A DNA stretch of 64,000 bases from Anabaena sp. FACHB-1237 (GCF_014696225.1 NZ_JACJPV010000015.1:33968-97967); one strand, 5' to 3'. Counted from the first letter of the stretch, positions 37,591 through 48,611 are shown. Numbers and translations are program-made. Notes: generated by a model from the sequence alone, not told the origin.

Positions 37591-40500
37591 TCACTTCAAA
37601 GGACAATACTCTTGAATGATTTGTACATCCAAATTAGTCTTTTGTAAAGAACGAATAGCTGCTACAGTTGCTCTTGCTCCCGCTATAGTTGTAATAATGG
37701 GAATTTTGTATGCTAAAGCTGTACGCCTAATTAATTTTCCATCTGTATGGGCTTCTTCCCCTGATGGTGTATTAATAATTAGTTGCACTCTTTCATTTTT
37801 AATAGCATCGAGTACATGAGGACGGCCTTCGTGTAGTTTCAAGATTAAACCCACTTCTAAGCCATTTTCTTGTAAAACTTGTCTTGTTCCCTGGGTAGCA
37901 ATAACTTTAAACCCTAAGCTGATAAATTCCTTCACTACGTCTCTTGCAGCACCTTTATCTCTATCACTCATAGATACAAATACTGTCCCCGCAAGTGGCA
38001 ATTTTTCCCCAGCGCCTAGTTCTGCTTTCGCAAATGCACGTCCAAAATCAGTATCAATGCCCATTACTTCCCCTGTAGAACGCATTTCTGGTCCCAATAT
38101 AGTATCTGTGCCTGGGAATTTATTAAAGGGTAATACTGCTTCTTTAACCGCTATATGTGCAGGTATTACCTCTTTAGTAAAGTTCAATTCTTCTAGGGTT
38201 TTACCTGACATGATCAAGGATGCTAGTTTTGCTAAAGGTACTCCTGTTGCTTTAGAAACAAATGGTACTGTACGGGATGCTCTAGGATTTGCTTCTAAAA
38301 TGTAAACTTGAGGAGAATATCCATTTGCACCTACTACTGCAAACTGAATGTTCATTAGACCTACTACAGATAAAGCCTGAGCTAATTGTACCGTCCAAGT
38401 TCTAATTTGATGCAATACGGCAGGAGATAGGGAAATTGAAGGAAGGGAACAAGCGGAGTCTCCTGAGTGAATACCTGCCTGTTCTATGTGTTCCATAATA
38501 CCACCAATAACGACGTTTCCTGTGTGATCAGCGATCGCATCTACATCTACTTCTATGGCATTTTCTAGGAATTTGTCAATTAAAATCGGATGATCTGGTT
38601 CTACCTGTACGGCAAAGGTCATATATCTTTCTAAATCCGCATCAGAGTAAACTATTTCCATTGCTCTACCGCCTAACACATAGCTAGGACGAACTACAAC
38701 GGGATAACCTATTTTTCTGGCAACTATTAATGCATCATCATAGTTTCTGGCGATACCGTTAGGCGGTTGAGCAATATTCAATTTTTGCAAAATCTTTTCA
38801 AACCGTTCCCTATTTTCCGCCATATCTATAGAATCAGGTGATGTACCCCAAATTTGCGTGTGGAGTGCGGAGTGCGAAGTACTGAGTGCTATTTGCAGGG
38901 GTACGGCTAATTTTAATGGTGTTTGGCCACCGAATTGGACAATAATACCGATGGGGTTTTCCGCTTCGATGATATTTAAAACATCTTCCTTAGTTAATGG
39001 TTCAAAATATAAGCGATCGCTGGTATCGTAATCTGTAGAAACTGTTTCAGGATTAGAATTGACCATGATAGTCTCATAACCTGCTGCTTTTAAGGAGTAT
39101 GCAGCATGACAACAACAGTAATCAAATTCTATACCTTGTCCAATACGGTTTGGTCCACCTCCTAAAATCATTACCTTGGGTTTATCAGTGGGTAATACTT
39201 CCGTTTCCTCTTCGTAGGTAGAATAGTAATAAGGAGTAAATGCTTCAAATTCAGCGGCGCAGGTATCCACAGTTTTGTAAACGGGAATTACGCCTAATTT
39301 CTGCCTATATGCTCTTACTTCATCTTCCTTTGTTTTAGTGGCGAAGGCAATTTGGCGATCGCTAAAACCATTACGCTTTACCTCATACATTTTTTCTTTA
39401 GTAATTTGAGATAAAGGTGTGCGTTTCAAAAACTTCTCAAAGTCCAGTATTTGGTGTAATTTATCCAAAAACCAAGGATCAATAGCCGTCAACTCATAAA
39501 TTTCCTCATTAGTGATACCCAAAAGCATCGCGTGACGTAACGCAAACACTCTTTCCGGGTTAGGAGTGCGTAATTGTGCGCGTATTTGTTCACCACTGGG
39601 TAATTTTTCTAACCTATCACAACCCCAACCAGCGCGGCCAGTTTCTAAAGAACGCATCGCTTTTTGAAAAGACTCATTAAAGGTGCGGCCAATAGCCATA
39701 GCTTCCCCTACAGACTTCATTTGTGTAGTTAAAACCGAGTCAGAACCGGGGAACTTCTCAAAAGCAAAGCGGGGTATTTTCGTAACCACATAGTCTATAG
39801 TGGGTTCAAAAGATGCGGGAGTTTGTTTAGTGATGTCATTTTTAATCTCATCCAAAGTATAACCCACAGCTAACTTCGCGGCTATTTTCGCAATGGGGAA
39901 ACCAGTGGCTTTAGAAGCTAAGGCCGAACTACGGGATACTCTAGGGTTCATTTCAATTACTACCACATCCCCGTTCACAGGATTAACCGCAAATTGAATG
40001 TTTGAACCGCCTGTTTCTACCCCTATTTCGCGGATAATTTTAATAGCCATATCCCGCAAACGCTGATATTCTTTATCTGTGAGAGTTTGCGCGGGAGCAA
40101 CGGTAATAGAATCGCCAGTGTGAATACCCATCGGATCAAAATTTTCGATAGAACAGATAATTACCACATTATCCGCTAAATCTCGCATCACTTCCAATTC
40201 ATACTCTTTCCAACCTAGCAAAGATTGATCTATGAGAATCTGAGACACTGGACTAGCATCAATCCCAACCTGCGCCATAATTTCAAATTCTTCTTGATTA
40301 TAAGCGATACCACCACCAGTACCTCCCATAGTGAAAGCAGGACGAATAATTAGAGGATAAGTACCGATACGATGAGCGATCGCTTTAGCTTCGTCTAATG
40401 TTGACGCAGTACCACTAGGACATACATCTACACCGATTTTCGCCATTGCATCATTAAATAATTTGCGATCTTCGGCTTTTTCAATAGCTGGCAATTTTGC

Positions 40501-40851
40501 CCCAATCAACTCTACATTAAACTTGTCCAGTACGCCATTTTTAGCCAATGCTACAGCCAAATTAAGGGCAGTTTGTCCGCCCATAGTGGGTAATAAAGCA
40601 TCTGGACGCTCTTTTTCAATGACCTTAGCTACTAATTCTGGTGTGAGCGGTTCAATATAGGTGCGGTCTGCGGTTTCAGGATCTGTCATAATTGTAGCAG
40701 GGTTGGAGTTTACCAATACCACCTCATAACCCTCTTCACGTAGCGCTTTACAAGCCTGAGTACCAGAATAGTCAAATTCGCACGCTTGGCCAATAACGAT
40801 GGGACCAGAACCTAACAGCAATATTTTGTGGATATCTTGACGACGAGGCAT
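37591..40851 (-). CDS. carB: carbamoyl-phosphate synthase large subunit
   Basis: 1086 residues, full length. Two homologous ATP-grasp halves, each with a pre-ATP-grasp start ([39 protein letters not shown]) and the [30 protein letters not shown] glycine loops. The C-terminal MGS-like allosteric domain ends [11 protein letters not shown]. Makes carbamoyl phosphate for pyrimidines and arginine. Between the two halves, at 38861-38891, an in-frame GAGTGCG heptamer array encodes STSHSALHT, a local insertion. Confidence 0.97.
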   Translation of the reverse strand: MPRRQDIHKILLLGSGPIVIGQACEFDYSGTQACKALREEGYEVVLVNSNPATIMTDPETADRTYIEPLTPELVAKVIEKERPDALLPTMGGQTALNLAVALAKNGVLDKFNVELIGAKLPAIEKAEDRKLFNDAMAKIGVDVCPSGTASTLDEAKAIAHRIGTYPLIIRPAFTMGGTGGGIAYNQEEFEIMAQVGIDASPVSQILIDQSLLGWKEYELEVMRDLADNVVIICSIENFDPMGIHTGDSITVAPAQTLTDKEYQRLRDMAIKIIREIGVETGGSNIQFAVNPVNGDVVVIEMNPRVSRSSALASKATGFPIAKIAAKLAVGYTLDEIKNDITKQTPASFEPTIDYVVTKIPRFAFEKFPGSDSVLTTQMKSVGEAMAIGRTFNESFQKAMRSLETGRAGWGCDRLEKLPSGEQIRAQLRTPNPERVFALRHAMLLGITNEEIYELTAIDPWFLDKLHQILDFEKFLKRTPLSQITKEKMYEVKRNGFSDRQIAFATKTKEDEVRAYRQKLGVIPVYKTVDTCAAEFEAFTPYYYSTYEEETEVLPTDKPKVMILGGGPNRIGQGIEFDYCCCHAAYSLKAAGYETIMVNSNPETVSTDYDTSDRLYFEPLTKEDVLNIIEAENPIGIIVQFGGQTPLKLAVPLQIALSTSHSALHTQIWGTSPDSIDMAENRERFEKILQKLNIAQPPNGIARNYDDALIVARKIGYPVVVRPSYVLGGRAMEIVYSDADLERYMTFAVQVEPDHPILIDKFLENAIEVDVDAIADHTGNVVIGGIMEHIEQAGIHSGDSACSLPSISLSPAVLHQIRTWTVQLAQALSVVGLMNIQFAVVGANGYSPQVYILEANPRASRTVPFVSKATGVPLAKLASLIMSGKTLEELNFTKEVIPAHIAVKEAVLPFNKFPGTDTILGPEMRSTGEVMGIDTDFGRAFAKAELGAGEKLPLAGTVFVSMSDRDKGAARDVVKEFISLGFKVIATQGTRQVLQENGLEVGLILKLHEGRPHVLDAIKNERVQLIINTPSGEEAHTDGKLIRRTALAYKIPIITTIAGARATVAAIRSLQKTNLDVQIIQEYCPLK

Positions 40852-41531
40852 AGTTTTTACTTTAGTTAGAAAATAGAAGTCCTGACTATTTTAAGGGTGT
40901 TTATCCCTGATCGTCTGATTTGTTATTAATTTTTCTGGGTATTGGTTGATGGTATAGGGTAGATATGGGGTATTTTGTGATGTATTAAAATAATAACCTT
41001 ATACTTTAACAAATAAATGTATTTCATTATTGCTGGTATTTACTTGTTGTATTGTAATTAACGTAAATAATATTCCCAAATCTTAAAATAACCATCAATC
41101 CCACATTCTGCACCCTAAGCTGTCACAGAGAGAAATTACGGAGACAAAAAAACAAATTGAGCATAAAACCTACCTTCCATACCCCCCGGTGTCACAATCG
41201 GTTTTTTCGGATTTTTGAATAGATTTGAGGATAATTTTAATACAACATAGTTTAAATCTTAGGTGGCCATAGCGAAGCGCTGCTGCAAGCAGTTCGCCAA
41301 TGATCAATCTCTAAATGACCAATTTTCTTTGTGTGACAGTTGAGGGTGCAGAATATAGGATGTAAATCACCAAATTGTTCATATCTGACGCACCCTACAA
41401 AGATTTTTTAGTGTGATACTTGCGTAAGTCCTAATTAATTGTATCAGATACTCGACTTCTTAAAAGTCGGGCATCTAGCCCACATTCCGCACCCTCGGGT
41501 GTCACATGGTATTAAGCTAATGTGCAGCATT
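40852..41531. repeat. 680-base spacer with short repeats downstream of relA
   Basis: No gene is visible. It contains three variants of a CACATTCTGCACCCT / GGTGTCACA module (about 41101, 41334 in inverse, 41480), a GCGAAGCGCTGCTGCAAGCAG-type hairpin (about 41272), an AGGACTTACGCA-type end (41421-41432, inverse), and at 41513-41527 the solo end ATTAAGCTAATGTGCAG of the 20439/32149 element, abutting the relA stop. Confidence 0.5.
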
Positions 41532-43802
41532 CTATCTCGCCATTTCCTCACATCTACCCACTCGACGAATATTGAGAAGATCACTCATTTTCCGCAGTTG
41601 AACAAATAAACGATCTAATTGAGAACAATCACGGATATCTATACCTAACTTAATTAATGCGGGTTGTCCTGATGAAGTTTTTACATCAGCGTTACGTACA
41701 TTAATACCTTGATCGCTGACTCTTGACAACACATCTTTCAATACTCCTACTCGATCCATTGCTTCAATTTGCACATCTACAGGATAGGTATGAGGACAGC
41801 CATTGGTTTCTATAGATGTATTCCACCGTACTGGGATTAAACGCTCACACTCTACATTATCAACATTATGGCACCCTTGACTATGGATAGAAATACCTCT
41901 ACCTCTAGTAACAACGCCAATAATTTGTTCCCCAGGAATTGGGGTACAACACCCTGCTATATGATAAACTAAGCCCTCCACACCGATAATAGGGGAGTCA
42001 CTACGGGAAGTGCAAATAAGTCCTTCCCTAGAAGTTTTAGCGGCAGAATCTTTAGCAATGAAGGGGATAACATCGGCCACGGGTTGTTGAGCTTTAATAA
42101 TGTCCCGCCAGCGATTGAGAACTAAATTTAAAGTAATTTCACCATATCCTAAAGCTGCCAGTAAATCTTCCACACTGTGATAGTTGCATTTTTCTGCTAC
42201 CTTGTGCATGGCATCAGATTTTAACAAATTCTCAAAACCGGTTTTACCTAGTTCCTTTTCTAATAAATCTCGGCCATGATTAATATTTTGATCTCGACGC
42301 GATCGCTTGTACCATTGTTTAATGCGATATTTAGCCGCAGAAGTGCTAACAAAATGCAACCAATCTAAACTAGGATGACTATTTTTCTGAGTAATAATTT
42401 CCACAATATCGCCATTACTTAATCTTGTAGATAACGGCACAATTCGCCCATTTACCCGCGCCCGAGCACAATGATTTCCTACTTCTGTATGAATGCGATA
42501 AGCAAAATCAATACTAGTAGCGCCAGGACTTAAAGGTACAAGATCACCTTTAGGAGTAAACACATAAATATCATCAGCAAATAAATTATCCTTGACACTA
42601 TCTAAATATTCCTGAGCATCATTTAAATCACTTTGCCATTCTAATAATTGACGTAACCAAGTGAACTTTTCATCATTATTAGTCACATTCATATTAGAAT
42701 TACCAGTTTCCTTATATTTCCAATGGGCAGCAATTCCATATTCTGCCACATGGTGCATTTCTAAGGTTCTAATTTGCACCTCTAAAGGACGGCCTGTTAA
42801 ACCAATTACCCCCGTATGCAAAGATTGATAACGATTAGGTTTTGGTAGACCAATATAATCTTTAAACCTGCCAGGAATAGGTTTAAAAGCATCATGAACT
42901 ATCGCCAAAGCCCGATAACATTCCTCATTTGCTTCTACAATAATTCTTAAAGCAGCCAAATCATAAATTTCATGAAATTCCTTTTGTTGGCGCTGCATTT
43001 TTTGGTAAATACTGTACAGATGTTTAGGACGACCACTAATTTCTAAACATTTAATTCCTGCTTGTTGTAACCTTTGATGTAAAATTTCTGTAGTTTTCAG
43101 TAACTTTTCTTGTCTGGCTGCTCGTTTTTCAGAAACACATTGTTGAATTTCTCTAAATGCCTCTGGTTCTAAATATTTAAAAGCTAAATCTTCCAATTCC
43201 CATTTTATTTGCCAAATACCCAACCGATTAGCTAAAGGTGCAAAAATATCTTTAGTTTCTTGGGCACTACGTTGTCTACTGCTTTCTGACATATATTGCA
43301 GAGTTCGCATATTATGTAAACGATCAGCTAATTTGACAACAATAACACGAATATCTTTAGCCATAGCCAAAAACATTCGTCGGAAATTCTCCGCTTGTCC
43401 TTCTGTTTTACTGTTAAAATTAATTTTGGAAAGTTTAGTCACTCCTTCTACTAACTGTCTTACTTCTGCACCAAATTTAGCTTCTATGTCTTCAACTGTA
43501 ACTTCTGTATCTTCTACTACATCATGCAGTAAACCTGCTGCTATCATAGCAGGACTGCCTCCTAATTCCCGGAGTATTTCTGCTACTGCAACTGGATGGG
43601 CAATATAAGGTTCTCCTGATTTGCGATATTGCCCTTCATGGAGATCATAAGCAAATTGAAAAGCGCGACAAATTAAACTATTATCGGAGGGTGTTTTTTG
43701 CTCTCCTGGTGTATTACCATTGGTGAGTGGTTCTAAAAGACATTTGTTGAGCCAATCAGGGAGAATGACATCAAAAGGTGATTCCAGTGCTAAAATACTC
43801 AT
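41532..43802 (-). CDS. (p)ppGpp synthetase/hydrolase, RelA/SpoT homologue
   Basis: Bifunctional stringent-response enzyme of 756 residues. The HD hydrolase domain has HDVVEDTEVT (His-Asp at 93-94). The synthetase domain has IYDLAALRIIVEANEECYRA and PKPNRYQSLHTGVIG. The TGS domain is at about 415-475 (VFTPKGDLVPLSPGATSIDF), followed by a zinc-finger-like CCTPIPGEQIIG and a C-terminal ACT domain (EAMDRVGVLKDVLSRVSDQG). Conserved motifs in both catalytic domains are intact. Single Rsh genes are usual in cyanobacteria. Confidence 0.95.
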   Translation of the reverse strand: MSILALESPFDVILPDWLNKCLLEPLTNGNTPGEQKTPSDNSLICRAFQFAYDLHEGQYRKSGEPYIAHPVAVAEILRELGGSPAMIAAGLLHDVVEDTEVTVEDIEAKFGAEVRQLVEGVTKLSKINFNSKTEGQAENFRRMFLAMAKDIRVIVVKLADRLHNMRTLQYMSESSRQRSAQETKDIFAPLANRLGIWQIKWELEDLAFKYLEPEAFREIQQCVSEKRAARQEKLLKTTEILHQRLQQAGIKCLEISGRPKHLYSIYQKMQRQQKEFHEIYDLAALRIIVEANEECYRALAIVHDAFKPIPGRFKDYIGLPKPNRYQSLHTGVIGLTGRPLEVQIRTLEMHHVAEYGIAAHWKYKETGNSNMNVTNNDEKFTWLRQLLEWQSDLNDAQEYLDSVKDNLFADDIYVFTPKGDLVPLSPGATSIDFAYRIHTEVGNHCARARVNGRIVPLSTRLSNGDIVEIITQKNSHPSLDWLHFVSTSAAKYRIKQWYKRSRRDQNINHGRDLLEKELGKTGFENLLKSDAMHKVAEKCNYHSVEDLLAALGYGEITLNLVLNRWRDIIKAQQPVADVIPFIAKDSAAKTSREGLICTSRSDSPIIGVEGLVYHIAGCCTPIPGEQIIGVVTRGRGISIHSQGCHNVDNVECERLIPVRWNTSIETNGCPHTYPVDVQIEAMDRVGVLKDVLSRVSDQGINVRNADVKTSSGQPALIKLGIDIRDCSQLDRLFVQLRKMSDLLNIRRVGRCEEMAR

Positions 43803-44064
43803 AAAACTACTACTTTGTTTATTGATTGGTAGATGAGGAAATACAACTGATATAGCAAATCCTAATGGGGAAAGGGATATAACAATCAGAAATATTATGA
43901 TCCTTTCTCATGTTGTCCCATAATTCTCTTTACCCAGGAATGCTAAAGGAAGCCCTGAAGATTATTTAAGGTGATCTTAGGCTAGTAAGAGTCAAGAAAA
44001 ATCCAGAAACTTTAATTCTATCGTAAAATTTGTTTGACAATTATTTTATCTTAACTAGGCACAG

Positions 44065-44418
44065 ATGTCTTTAAATTGTGAAAAATATCAGGAATTAAGA
44101 ACATTAGTAAATGAATTACATAACAATGTAACGAAAACTAAACCGGATCTTGGCGAGTTACGGTTGAGTTTGATACAGTTACGGGAGTTTTTTTTACGGG
44201 AAATAGCACCTTTGACTGATCTAGAATATCGTGAGCAGTCCTACAATACGGAAATGAGTAAACAACTACATTTGTTAGAACTAGATGTAATCTTTCTTCA
44301 AGGTTCTAAACAATCTACAACTATGGAGACTAGGTTAAAAAATATTGAGGCAAGGTTAAATACTTTATATATGTACTGTGAGGCCATTATACAAAAATGT
44401 GCACAACTTGAACAGTGA
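44065..44418 (+). CDS. small helical protein, possibly heterocyst frequency regulator PatD
   Basis: 117 residues, almost entirely helical, with two predicted coiled segments (YQELRTLVNELHNNVTKTKP and KQLHLLELDVIFLQGSKQST...RLKNIEARLNTLYMYCEAII). The start MSLNCEKYQEL and the size resemble the short PatD proteins of heterocystous cyanobacteria, which influence heterocyst frequency through FtsZ. The resemblance is from memory and not decisive. Divergent from relA. Confidence 0.5.
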   Translation: MSLNCEKYQELRTLVNELHNNVTKTKPDLGELRLSLIQLREFFLREIAPLTDLEYREQSYNTEMSKQLHLLELDVIFLQGSKQSTTMETRLKNIEARLNTLYMYCEAIIQKCAQLEQ

Positions 44419-44601
44419 GGAAATCCTTAGTTTTAATGTTATTGATTTTATATATTGAACTAATGATATCACCAGCGATCGCTCCTAACATATTTCTTTT
44501 CTGTAACTATTAGACCTGTGGTGAAAATTAAATATGGGTTTTTTACAACCCTTCTAGAGACGTTCTATATAACGTCTTAAAACGTCTCTACATTAATTGT
44601 C

Positions 44602-44730
44602 GGCGTTGCAGAACTCAGGCATGAAATTGAGAAATTCAAAATTTGAAACTTTGCGTCTAACGCAAGTGCTTCGCTTCGCCAATGCGCGAAATAAACGCAG
44701 AATAAACATCATACCCCAATTCAGCAACGC
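44602..44730. mobile_element. 129-base MITE-like element (GGCGTTG family), copy 1
   Basis: Terminal inverted repeats GGCGTTGCAGAA / AATTCAGCAACGC and a conserved interior (ATGAAATTGAGAAATTCAAA, TTGCGTCTAACGCAAGTGCT). A second copy lies at 62496-62609 inside the nifD element. No coding capacity. Confidence 0.7.
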
Positions 44731-44807
44731 ATAATTATAAAAGAGGTCTATTAGACATCTGGGGTAATTAAATGTTTATAACCACCAAACCCTTGTAGAG
44801 ACAATGC

Positions 44808-44917
44808 ATACAGCAGTTTCCGTTATTATGAGGTACAGATGTTAATGATAAAACCCTTGTAACACAGGCATCTTGCTGTGTTCATAGTGTACCTCATGTA
44901 GATGGAATGTGCTGTAT
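44808..44917. mobile_element. 110-base MITE-like element (ATACAGCA family), copy 1
   Basis: Ends ATACAGCA / TGCTGTAT are inverted repeats. The interior includes TTATGAGGTACAGATGTTAA, AAAACCCTTGTA and AGTGTACCTCATGTAGATGG. An inverted copy is at 48835-48946, so the two bracket the feoA-fdxH-hesBA-nifW segment. Confidence 0.65.
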
Positions 44918-45078
44918 TATAAATTCCTTGGGCTAAAGCTAGATCAAATTTTAGTTGCAAGATATCAGTTTCTACATCTTTCATGATCACATTATCTAGT
45001 CCTTGACTTTGATTATTTGATTATTTGATTTTGAAGATAATCACTAAAAAATTAATTTAATCTTAAATTAATATTGAT

Positions 45079-45639
45079 TTAATATTTCAGTAATTCTGTT
45101 GGGTTAATTATTTCTTGCAGCAGTTCATAGTAGTTAGCATATCCTAGTCTTTTATAAAGAGAAATTGCATAAAGTTTCACTATTTCTATTTTCTTACTAT
45201 CTATTGCTTCTGCGAGTTTGTTAATTAAAATTAATGTAGATTCCTGATCAATTTTTTCCTTTTTAACTATAGCTTCAAGTTTATTATACTCTGCTTGTGT
45301 ATTTTGATAATAACCTCCAAATTGCCAGATTATACCTCCTATAAATTCTGTTTCCATAAATGAATTTTTAGATGATTGTCGCATCAATGTAAATATACAA
45401 ATTTTAGAAATACAGGTTGGGAAAGAAACAGAAGTAGGAGTATTATTAAAGTTGCGTGTATCTTGAGGGGGCTGAAAATTATTATTTCTTTGATTAGGAA
45501 TATTTGTATTTACTGGTGTATTTAGTGGTGGTGTCATTTGTGGAGAGTTAGATTGAGGATCTCTAACTTCTTGGGCTATTACTGGTGAAGCAATTATAGC
45601 GATAATTGTAGTCAAACTGACAATGTATTTTAGACACAT
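45079..45639 (-). CDS. secreted hypothetical protein
   Basis: 186 residues with a signal peptide (YIVSLTTIIAIIASPVIAQE). A disordered Asn/Pro/Gln-rich segment follows (about 25-70), then a helical C-terminal region with two cysteines (PTCISKICIFTLMRQSS) and a pattern of acidic/basic helices to the end. No family is recognised. It lies downstream of feoA at the end of the nif region, but a role in nitrogen fixation is not indicated. Confidence 0.6.
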   Translation of the reverse strand: MCLKYIVSLTTIIAIIASPVIAQEVRDPQSNSPQMTPPLNTPVNTNIPNQRNNNFQPPQDTRNFNNTPTSVSFPTCISKICIFTLMRQSSKNSFMETEFIGGIIWQFGGYYQNTQAEYNKLEAIVKKEKIDQESTLILINKLAEAIDSKKIEIVKLYAISLYKRLGYANYYELLQEIINPTELLKY

Positions 45640-45842
45640 AATTACAGCCTTAATTTTGTTGTGATAGGTTTAAATAGTATTTTTTCTGTGCAGAAAGAGA
45701 AAAATATCCCCTTTCTACTAAAATAGCTATTAAGAATCTGCTAAATCATAATCTTTACCTTAGTAAAAATATGATTTATAAAGTGTGATAGATTTTGCAA
45801 TTAGTAAATTTTAGTGAATTTGGTTAATGATTATTTTTTGTA

Positions 45843-46094
45843 TTAATCTTGAACTAAACGCACATAAATAGCTCTTGCCGTTTCTCGATCTAGCGTAATA
45901 GGTATATTACTAACTGTAATAACTAAAGCTGGAAATTGTTGTTCTACCATGATAGAAGTTCCAGTTTTAATACCGAAAGAAATTAGTTTTTTTCTAATTA
46001 TTTGATCCTGGGTTTTACAAACAGTAACTATCCCTTTTTCTCCCGGTTTCATTAGTTCTAAAGAACAACCTGTAATACTAAAAGGAGTAAACAT
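45843..46094 (-). CDS. feoA: FeoA family ferrous iron transport protein
   Basis: 83-residue SH3-like protein with the FeoA pattern KPGEKGIVTVCKTQDQIIRK, then KLISFGIKTGTSIMVEQQFP and ARAIYVRL. In cyanobacterial nif clusters a feoA-like gene commonly follows fdxH, fitting the heavy iron demand of nitrogenase. No feoB is present in the window. Confidence 0.85.
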   Translation of the reverse strand: MFTPFSITGCSLELMKPGEKGIVTVCKTQDQIIRKKLISFGIKTGTSIMVEQQFPALVITVSNIPITLDRETARAIYVRLVQD

Positions 46095-46224
46095 AATTAA
46101 ATACCCAATATAAAAAGTAGAAATCTGTGAAAATTCACGTCAAAATTTTAATGATGAAAGATGATTAACATCCTTCATCATGATGAAAATTTCAGGTAAA
46201 TCCTAAATAAACCCTAATTTGGTA

Positions 46225-46524
46225 TTAAGCTAAATAAGGTTCTTGATGTGTTTTAATTGTGCAGTTAGAGCGAGGATAGGTGACACATAATACAGCAAAA
46301 CCTTTGCCAACTTGCTCATCATCTAAGAAGTTTTGCTCCTCTTGATTAATTTCACCTTCGACAATTTTACCTACACAGCTAGAGCAAGAACCAGAGCGAC
46401 AAGAAGAGGGTAAATCAATACCTGCTTCTTCTGCTGCGCTAAGAATTGTGGTGTCTTCGTCTATTTCAAGTGTGGTGTCTAAATTTTCTTTTTTGTTGAT
46501 CAATCTTACTTGATAGGTCGCCAT
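46225..46524 (-). CDS. fdxH: heterocyst [2Fe-2S] ferredoxin
   Basis: Plant-type ferredoxin of 99 residues that donates electrons to nitrogenase reductase. Start [10 protein letters not shown] is chosen over an upstream in-frame ATG at 46668. It has the ribosome site GGAGAAAG and gives the exact FdxH length. Cluster cysteines lie in [13 protein letters not shown] and, further on, VLCVTYP. Position downstream of hesAB matches FdxH rather than photosynthetic PetF. Confidence 0.93.
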   Translation of the reverse strand: MATYQVRLINKKENLDTTLEIDEDTTILSAAEEAGIDLPSSCRSGSCSSCVGKIVEGEINQEEQNFLDDEQVGKGFAVLCVTYPRSNCTIKTHQEPYLA

Positions 46525-46809
46525 TTTACTTTCTCCTCCAATGTCAATAGAATTAAGTTGCCAAGTTGGTGAAATTTCCCCAGGAAAGAAGATGAAATTA
46601 CACAGAAAAATTACATAATTTTGTTCTTCTTTACACAGATGTAGAGTATATTTAGGGGAAATTTGCAAATTTGTAATGGGTTGGATGTGTCAAATTGACA
46701 AAATCTGCTAATTCTTACTAGATGATGCATTTTGACACACCTTACCAGAGAAATTGTGAGAAACTTAGAAAAGTATCTATATCTATTTTTTCCTAAGTTC
46801 TAATTTTTT

Positions 46810-47172
46810 TTAGCTACAAGGTACACCATTTGATGAACAATCACCAGTTTTAAATGATTTTCCACAACCGCAGGTATCTGTCGCATTAGGATTGGTAAAT
46901 TTAAAACCGCTATCCATGACTCCTTCTACAAAGTCAATAACTACACCTGTTAATAATGGTGCGCTTTTTGCATCAATATAAATTGTGACGTTTCCTTGTT
47001 GAGTAATTAGATCATCTGCTTGTGGTTTGCTGGTAATTTCTAATCCATATTCATAACCATTACAACCACCATCTTTAACAGAAATACGGATTGCCTTGTT
47101 TGTTTCTGTGTTAGAACTTCTTAATAGTCCACGTAGTTTAAATTCGGCTTTTTCTGTTAGTTGGACTGTCAT
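46810..47172 (-). CDS. hesB: HesB/IscA-type iron-sulfur carrier
   Basis: 120 residues, A-type carrier with the three conserved cysteines in DGGCNGYEYGL and DTCGCGKSF. The tail has extra cysteines (TGDCSSNGVPCS). It supplies or transfers Fe-S clusters to nitrogenase-related proteins. Follows hesA in the nif cluster. Confidence 0.93.
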   Translation of the reverse strand: MTVQLTEKAEFKLRGLLRSSNTETNKAIRISVKDGGCNGYEYGLEITSKPQADDLITQQGNVTIYIDAKSAPLLTGVVIDFVEGVMDSGFKFTNPNATDTCGCGKSFKTGDCSSNGVPCS

Positions 47173-47238
47173 TATTTCTCCTATTTTTATTGTTAATTGT
47201 GGTAATTTTTGCCAGTAAAAGCTAATAGCTGAAATTGT

Positions 47239-47265
47239 GGTGCGTTACGCTATCACTAACGCACC
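47239..47265. repeat. hairpin GGTGCGTTA...TAACGCACC between hesA and hesB
   Basis: Inverted repeat identical in its arms to the one at 13889-13915. It lies in the 115-base hesA-hesB spacer and may influence transcription or mRNA stability within the operon. Confidence 0.5.
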
Positions 47266-47287
47266 CTACTATCTATCTACTATCGGA

Positions 47288-48085
47288 TTACTGACTGCTG
47301 ACTACTTCCGATAAAGATTGAGATTGAGAATATCTCCAAGGTGCGGTATTTCCACAGACTGGACATGAGCGATCGCGTTGTGAACGACGTTTGGCAAATT
47401 CCATTCTATTGAAGTCAATTGTTAATAATTCTGATAACAAAGGTTGACTAAATCCAGTAATTAATTTGACTGCTTCTAATGCTGTTAAACAAGCTAATGT
47501 TCCTGATACAGCACCTAACACAGAAAACCCTCGACGATCCCAATCTGGTTTTTCTGGAAATAAACAAGATAGACAAGGAGTAACTCCAGGAATAATGGTA
47601 GTTAAATAGGCTTCCATCCCATCCATAGCCGCTTCTACCATCGGTTTACGCCATTTTACACAGGCTTCATTTAATAAATTACGTTCGGTAAAATTGTGAG
47701 CGCAATCTAAGGCCATATCCGCAGATTGTACTAATGAATCTACATTTTCTGGATTAATATATTCATGAATAGCTACAATTTCTACGTCAGGATTTATAGC
47801 TTTTAATGTTTCTTCAGCTTTAAACACTCTGGGTTTTCCTACCCAGTCATCAGTCATTAAAACCTGACGATTCATATCATCTAAACGTAAATCTCCACCC
47901 CGTACTAAGATTAGTCGTCCAACGCCTGCTACTGTTAAATAAAGTGCGGCTGTACCTCCTAATCCTCCCACTCCTGTTACTAAAACTGTGGCTGATTTCA
48001 GTCGTTTTTGTGCTACTTCTCCAAAGTTGGGTAACATCATTTGACGACTATAACGTTCTATTTCTTTAGGCGTTAGATTAATCAA
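47288..48085 (-). CDS. hesA: HesA, ThiF/MoeB-family protein of the nif cluster
   Basis: 265 residues of the E1-like adenylyltransferase fold. Nucleotide site VTGVGGLGGTAALYLTVAGV (about 34-53), LDDMNRQVLM, and zinc-type CLSCLFPEKP plus CPVCGNT. Needed for efficient nitrogen fixation in Anabaena; its substrate is not known. Starts 11 bases after nifW. Confidence 0.93.
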   Translation of the reverse strand: MINLTPKEIERYSRQMMLPNFGEVAQKRLKSATVLVTGVGGLGGTAALYLTVAGVGRLILVRGGDLRLDDMNRQVLMTDDWVGKPRVFKAEETLKAINPDVEIVAIHEYINPENVDSLVQSADMALDCAHNFTERNLLNEACVKWRKPMVEAAMDGMEAYLTTIIPGVTPCLSCLFPEKPDWDRRGFSVLGAVSGTLACLTALEAVKLITGFSQPLLSELLTIDFNRMEFAKRRSQRDRSCPVCGNTAPWRYSQSQSLSEVVSSQ

Positions 48086-48096
48086 TTTTATCCCTC

Positions 48097-48414
48097 CTAA
48101 TCTGATGAAATTTCTGTTAATGTGACGAAGTTTTTGGGCTTATCATTAAACACCTTAAATAATTTTTGTTCGTGGGGTGTAGATTCTATAAATACTTGAT
48201 ACGCCTGTTGCAATGCTTGAGAATATTTTTCTAATCTTTCTACTTCATTAATTTGTGGGTATGTATCATCAATTTGACTCATAAATTGAGAAAATTTCTT
48301 CAAAATATGTAGGCGATTAACGTTAACAAATTGTTGATCATAGGGCAGATTAAAAAAAATAAAAAATTCCTCTGCATCTACTAGTGTTTTGAATTTTTCC
48401 ATGTTTTGAGTCAT
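48097..48414 (-). CDS. nifW: nitrogenase stabilizing/protective protein NifW
   Basis: 105 residues with the NifW signature around LVDAEEFFIFFNLPYDQQFV and NRLHILKKFSQFM. Binds or protects the MoFe protein from oxygen damage. Its ATG overlaps the stop of the preceding DUF683 gene. Confidence 0.92.
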   Translation of the reverse strand: MTQNMEKFKTLVDAEEFFIFFNLPYDQQFVNVNRLHILKKFSQFMSQIDDTYPQINEVERLEKYSQALQQAYQVFIESTPHEQKLFKVFNDKPKNFVTLTEISSD

Positions 48415-48611
48415 TATTTATTCTCCATTTGTTTGAGTTGCTTTTTCAGATCATCTAATTGCTTATATATTTGGTAAGTTTCCTCTGCAACTTCCATTAA
48501 TTTATCGTAATCTGTGGGTAAACCTTCTGCTAAATCATGCAGATCCATTTTCATTTGTCCTGCTTTACTATTTAGCTTTCTAATTGTTGTTGTCAGTTCT
48601 TCAATTGTCAT
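48414..48611 (-). CDS. CCE_0567-type (DUF683) nif-associated small protein
   Basis: 65-residue helical protein, MTIEELTTTIRKLNSKAGQM through DLHDLAEGLPTDY, matching the small nif-linked DUF683 proteins that form antiparallel helices and may bind metal. It overlaps nifW by one base at the stop/start junction. Confidence 0.85.
   Translation of the reverse strand: MTIEELTTTIRKLNSKAGQMKMDLHDLAEGLPTDYDKLMEVAEETYQIYKQLDDLKKQLKQMENK

Noticed and set aside
46525..46668. Longer N-terminus for fdxH
   Set aside because: Ferredoxin start [10 protein letters not shown] has a ribosome site and gives the exact family length.
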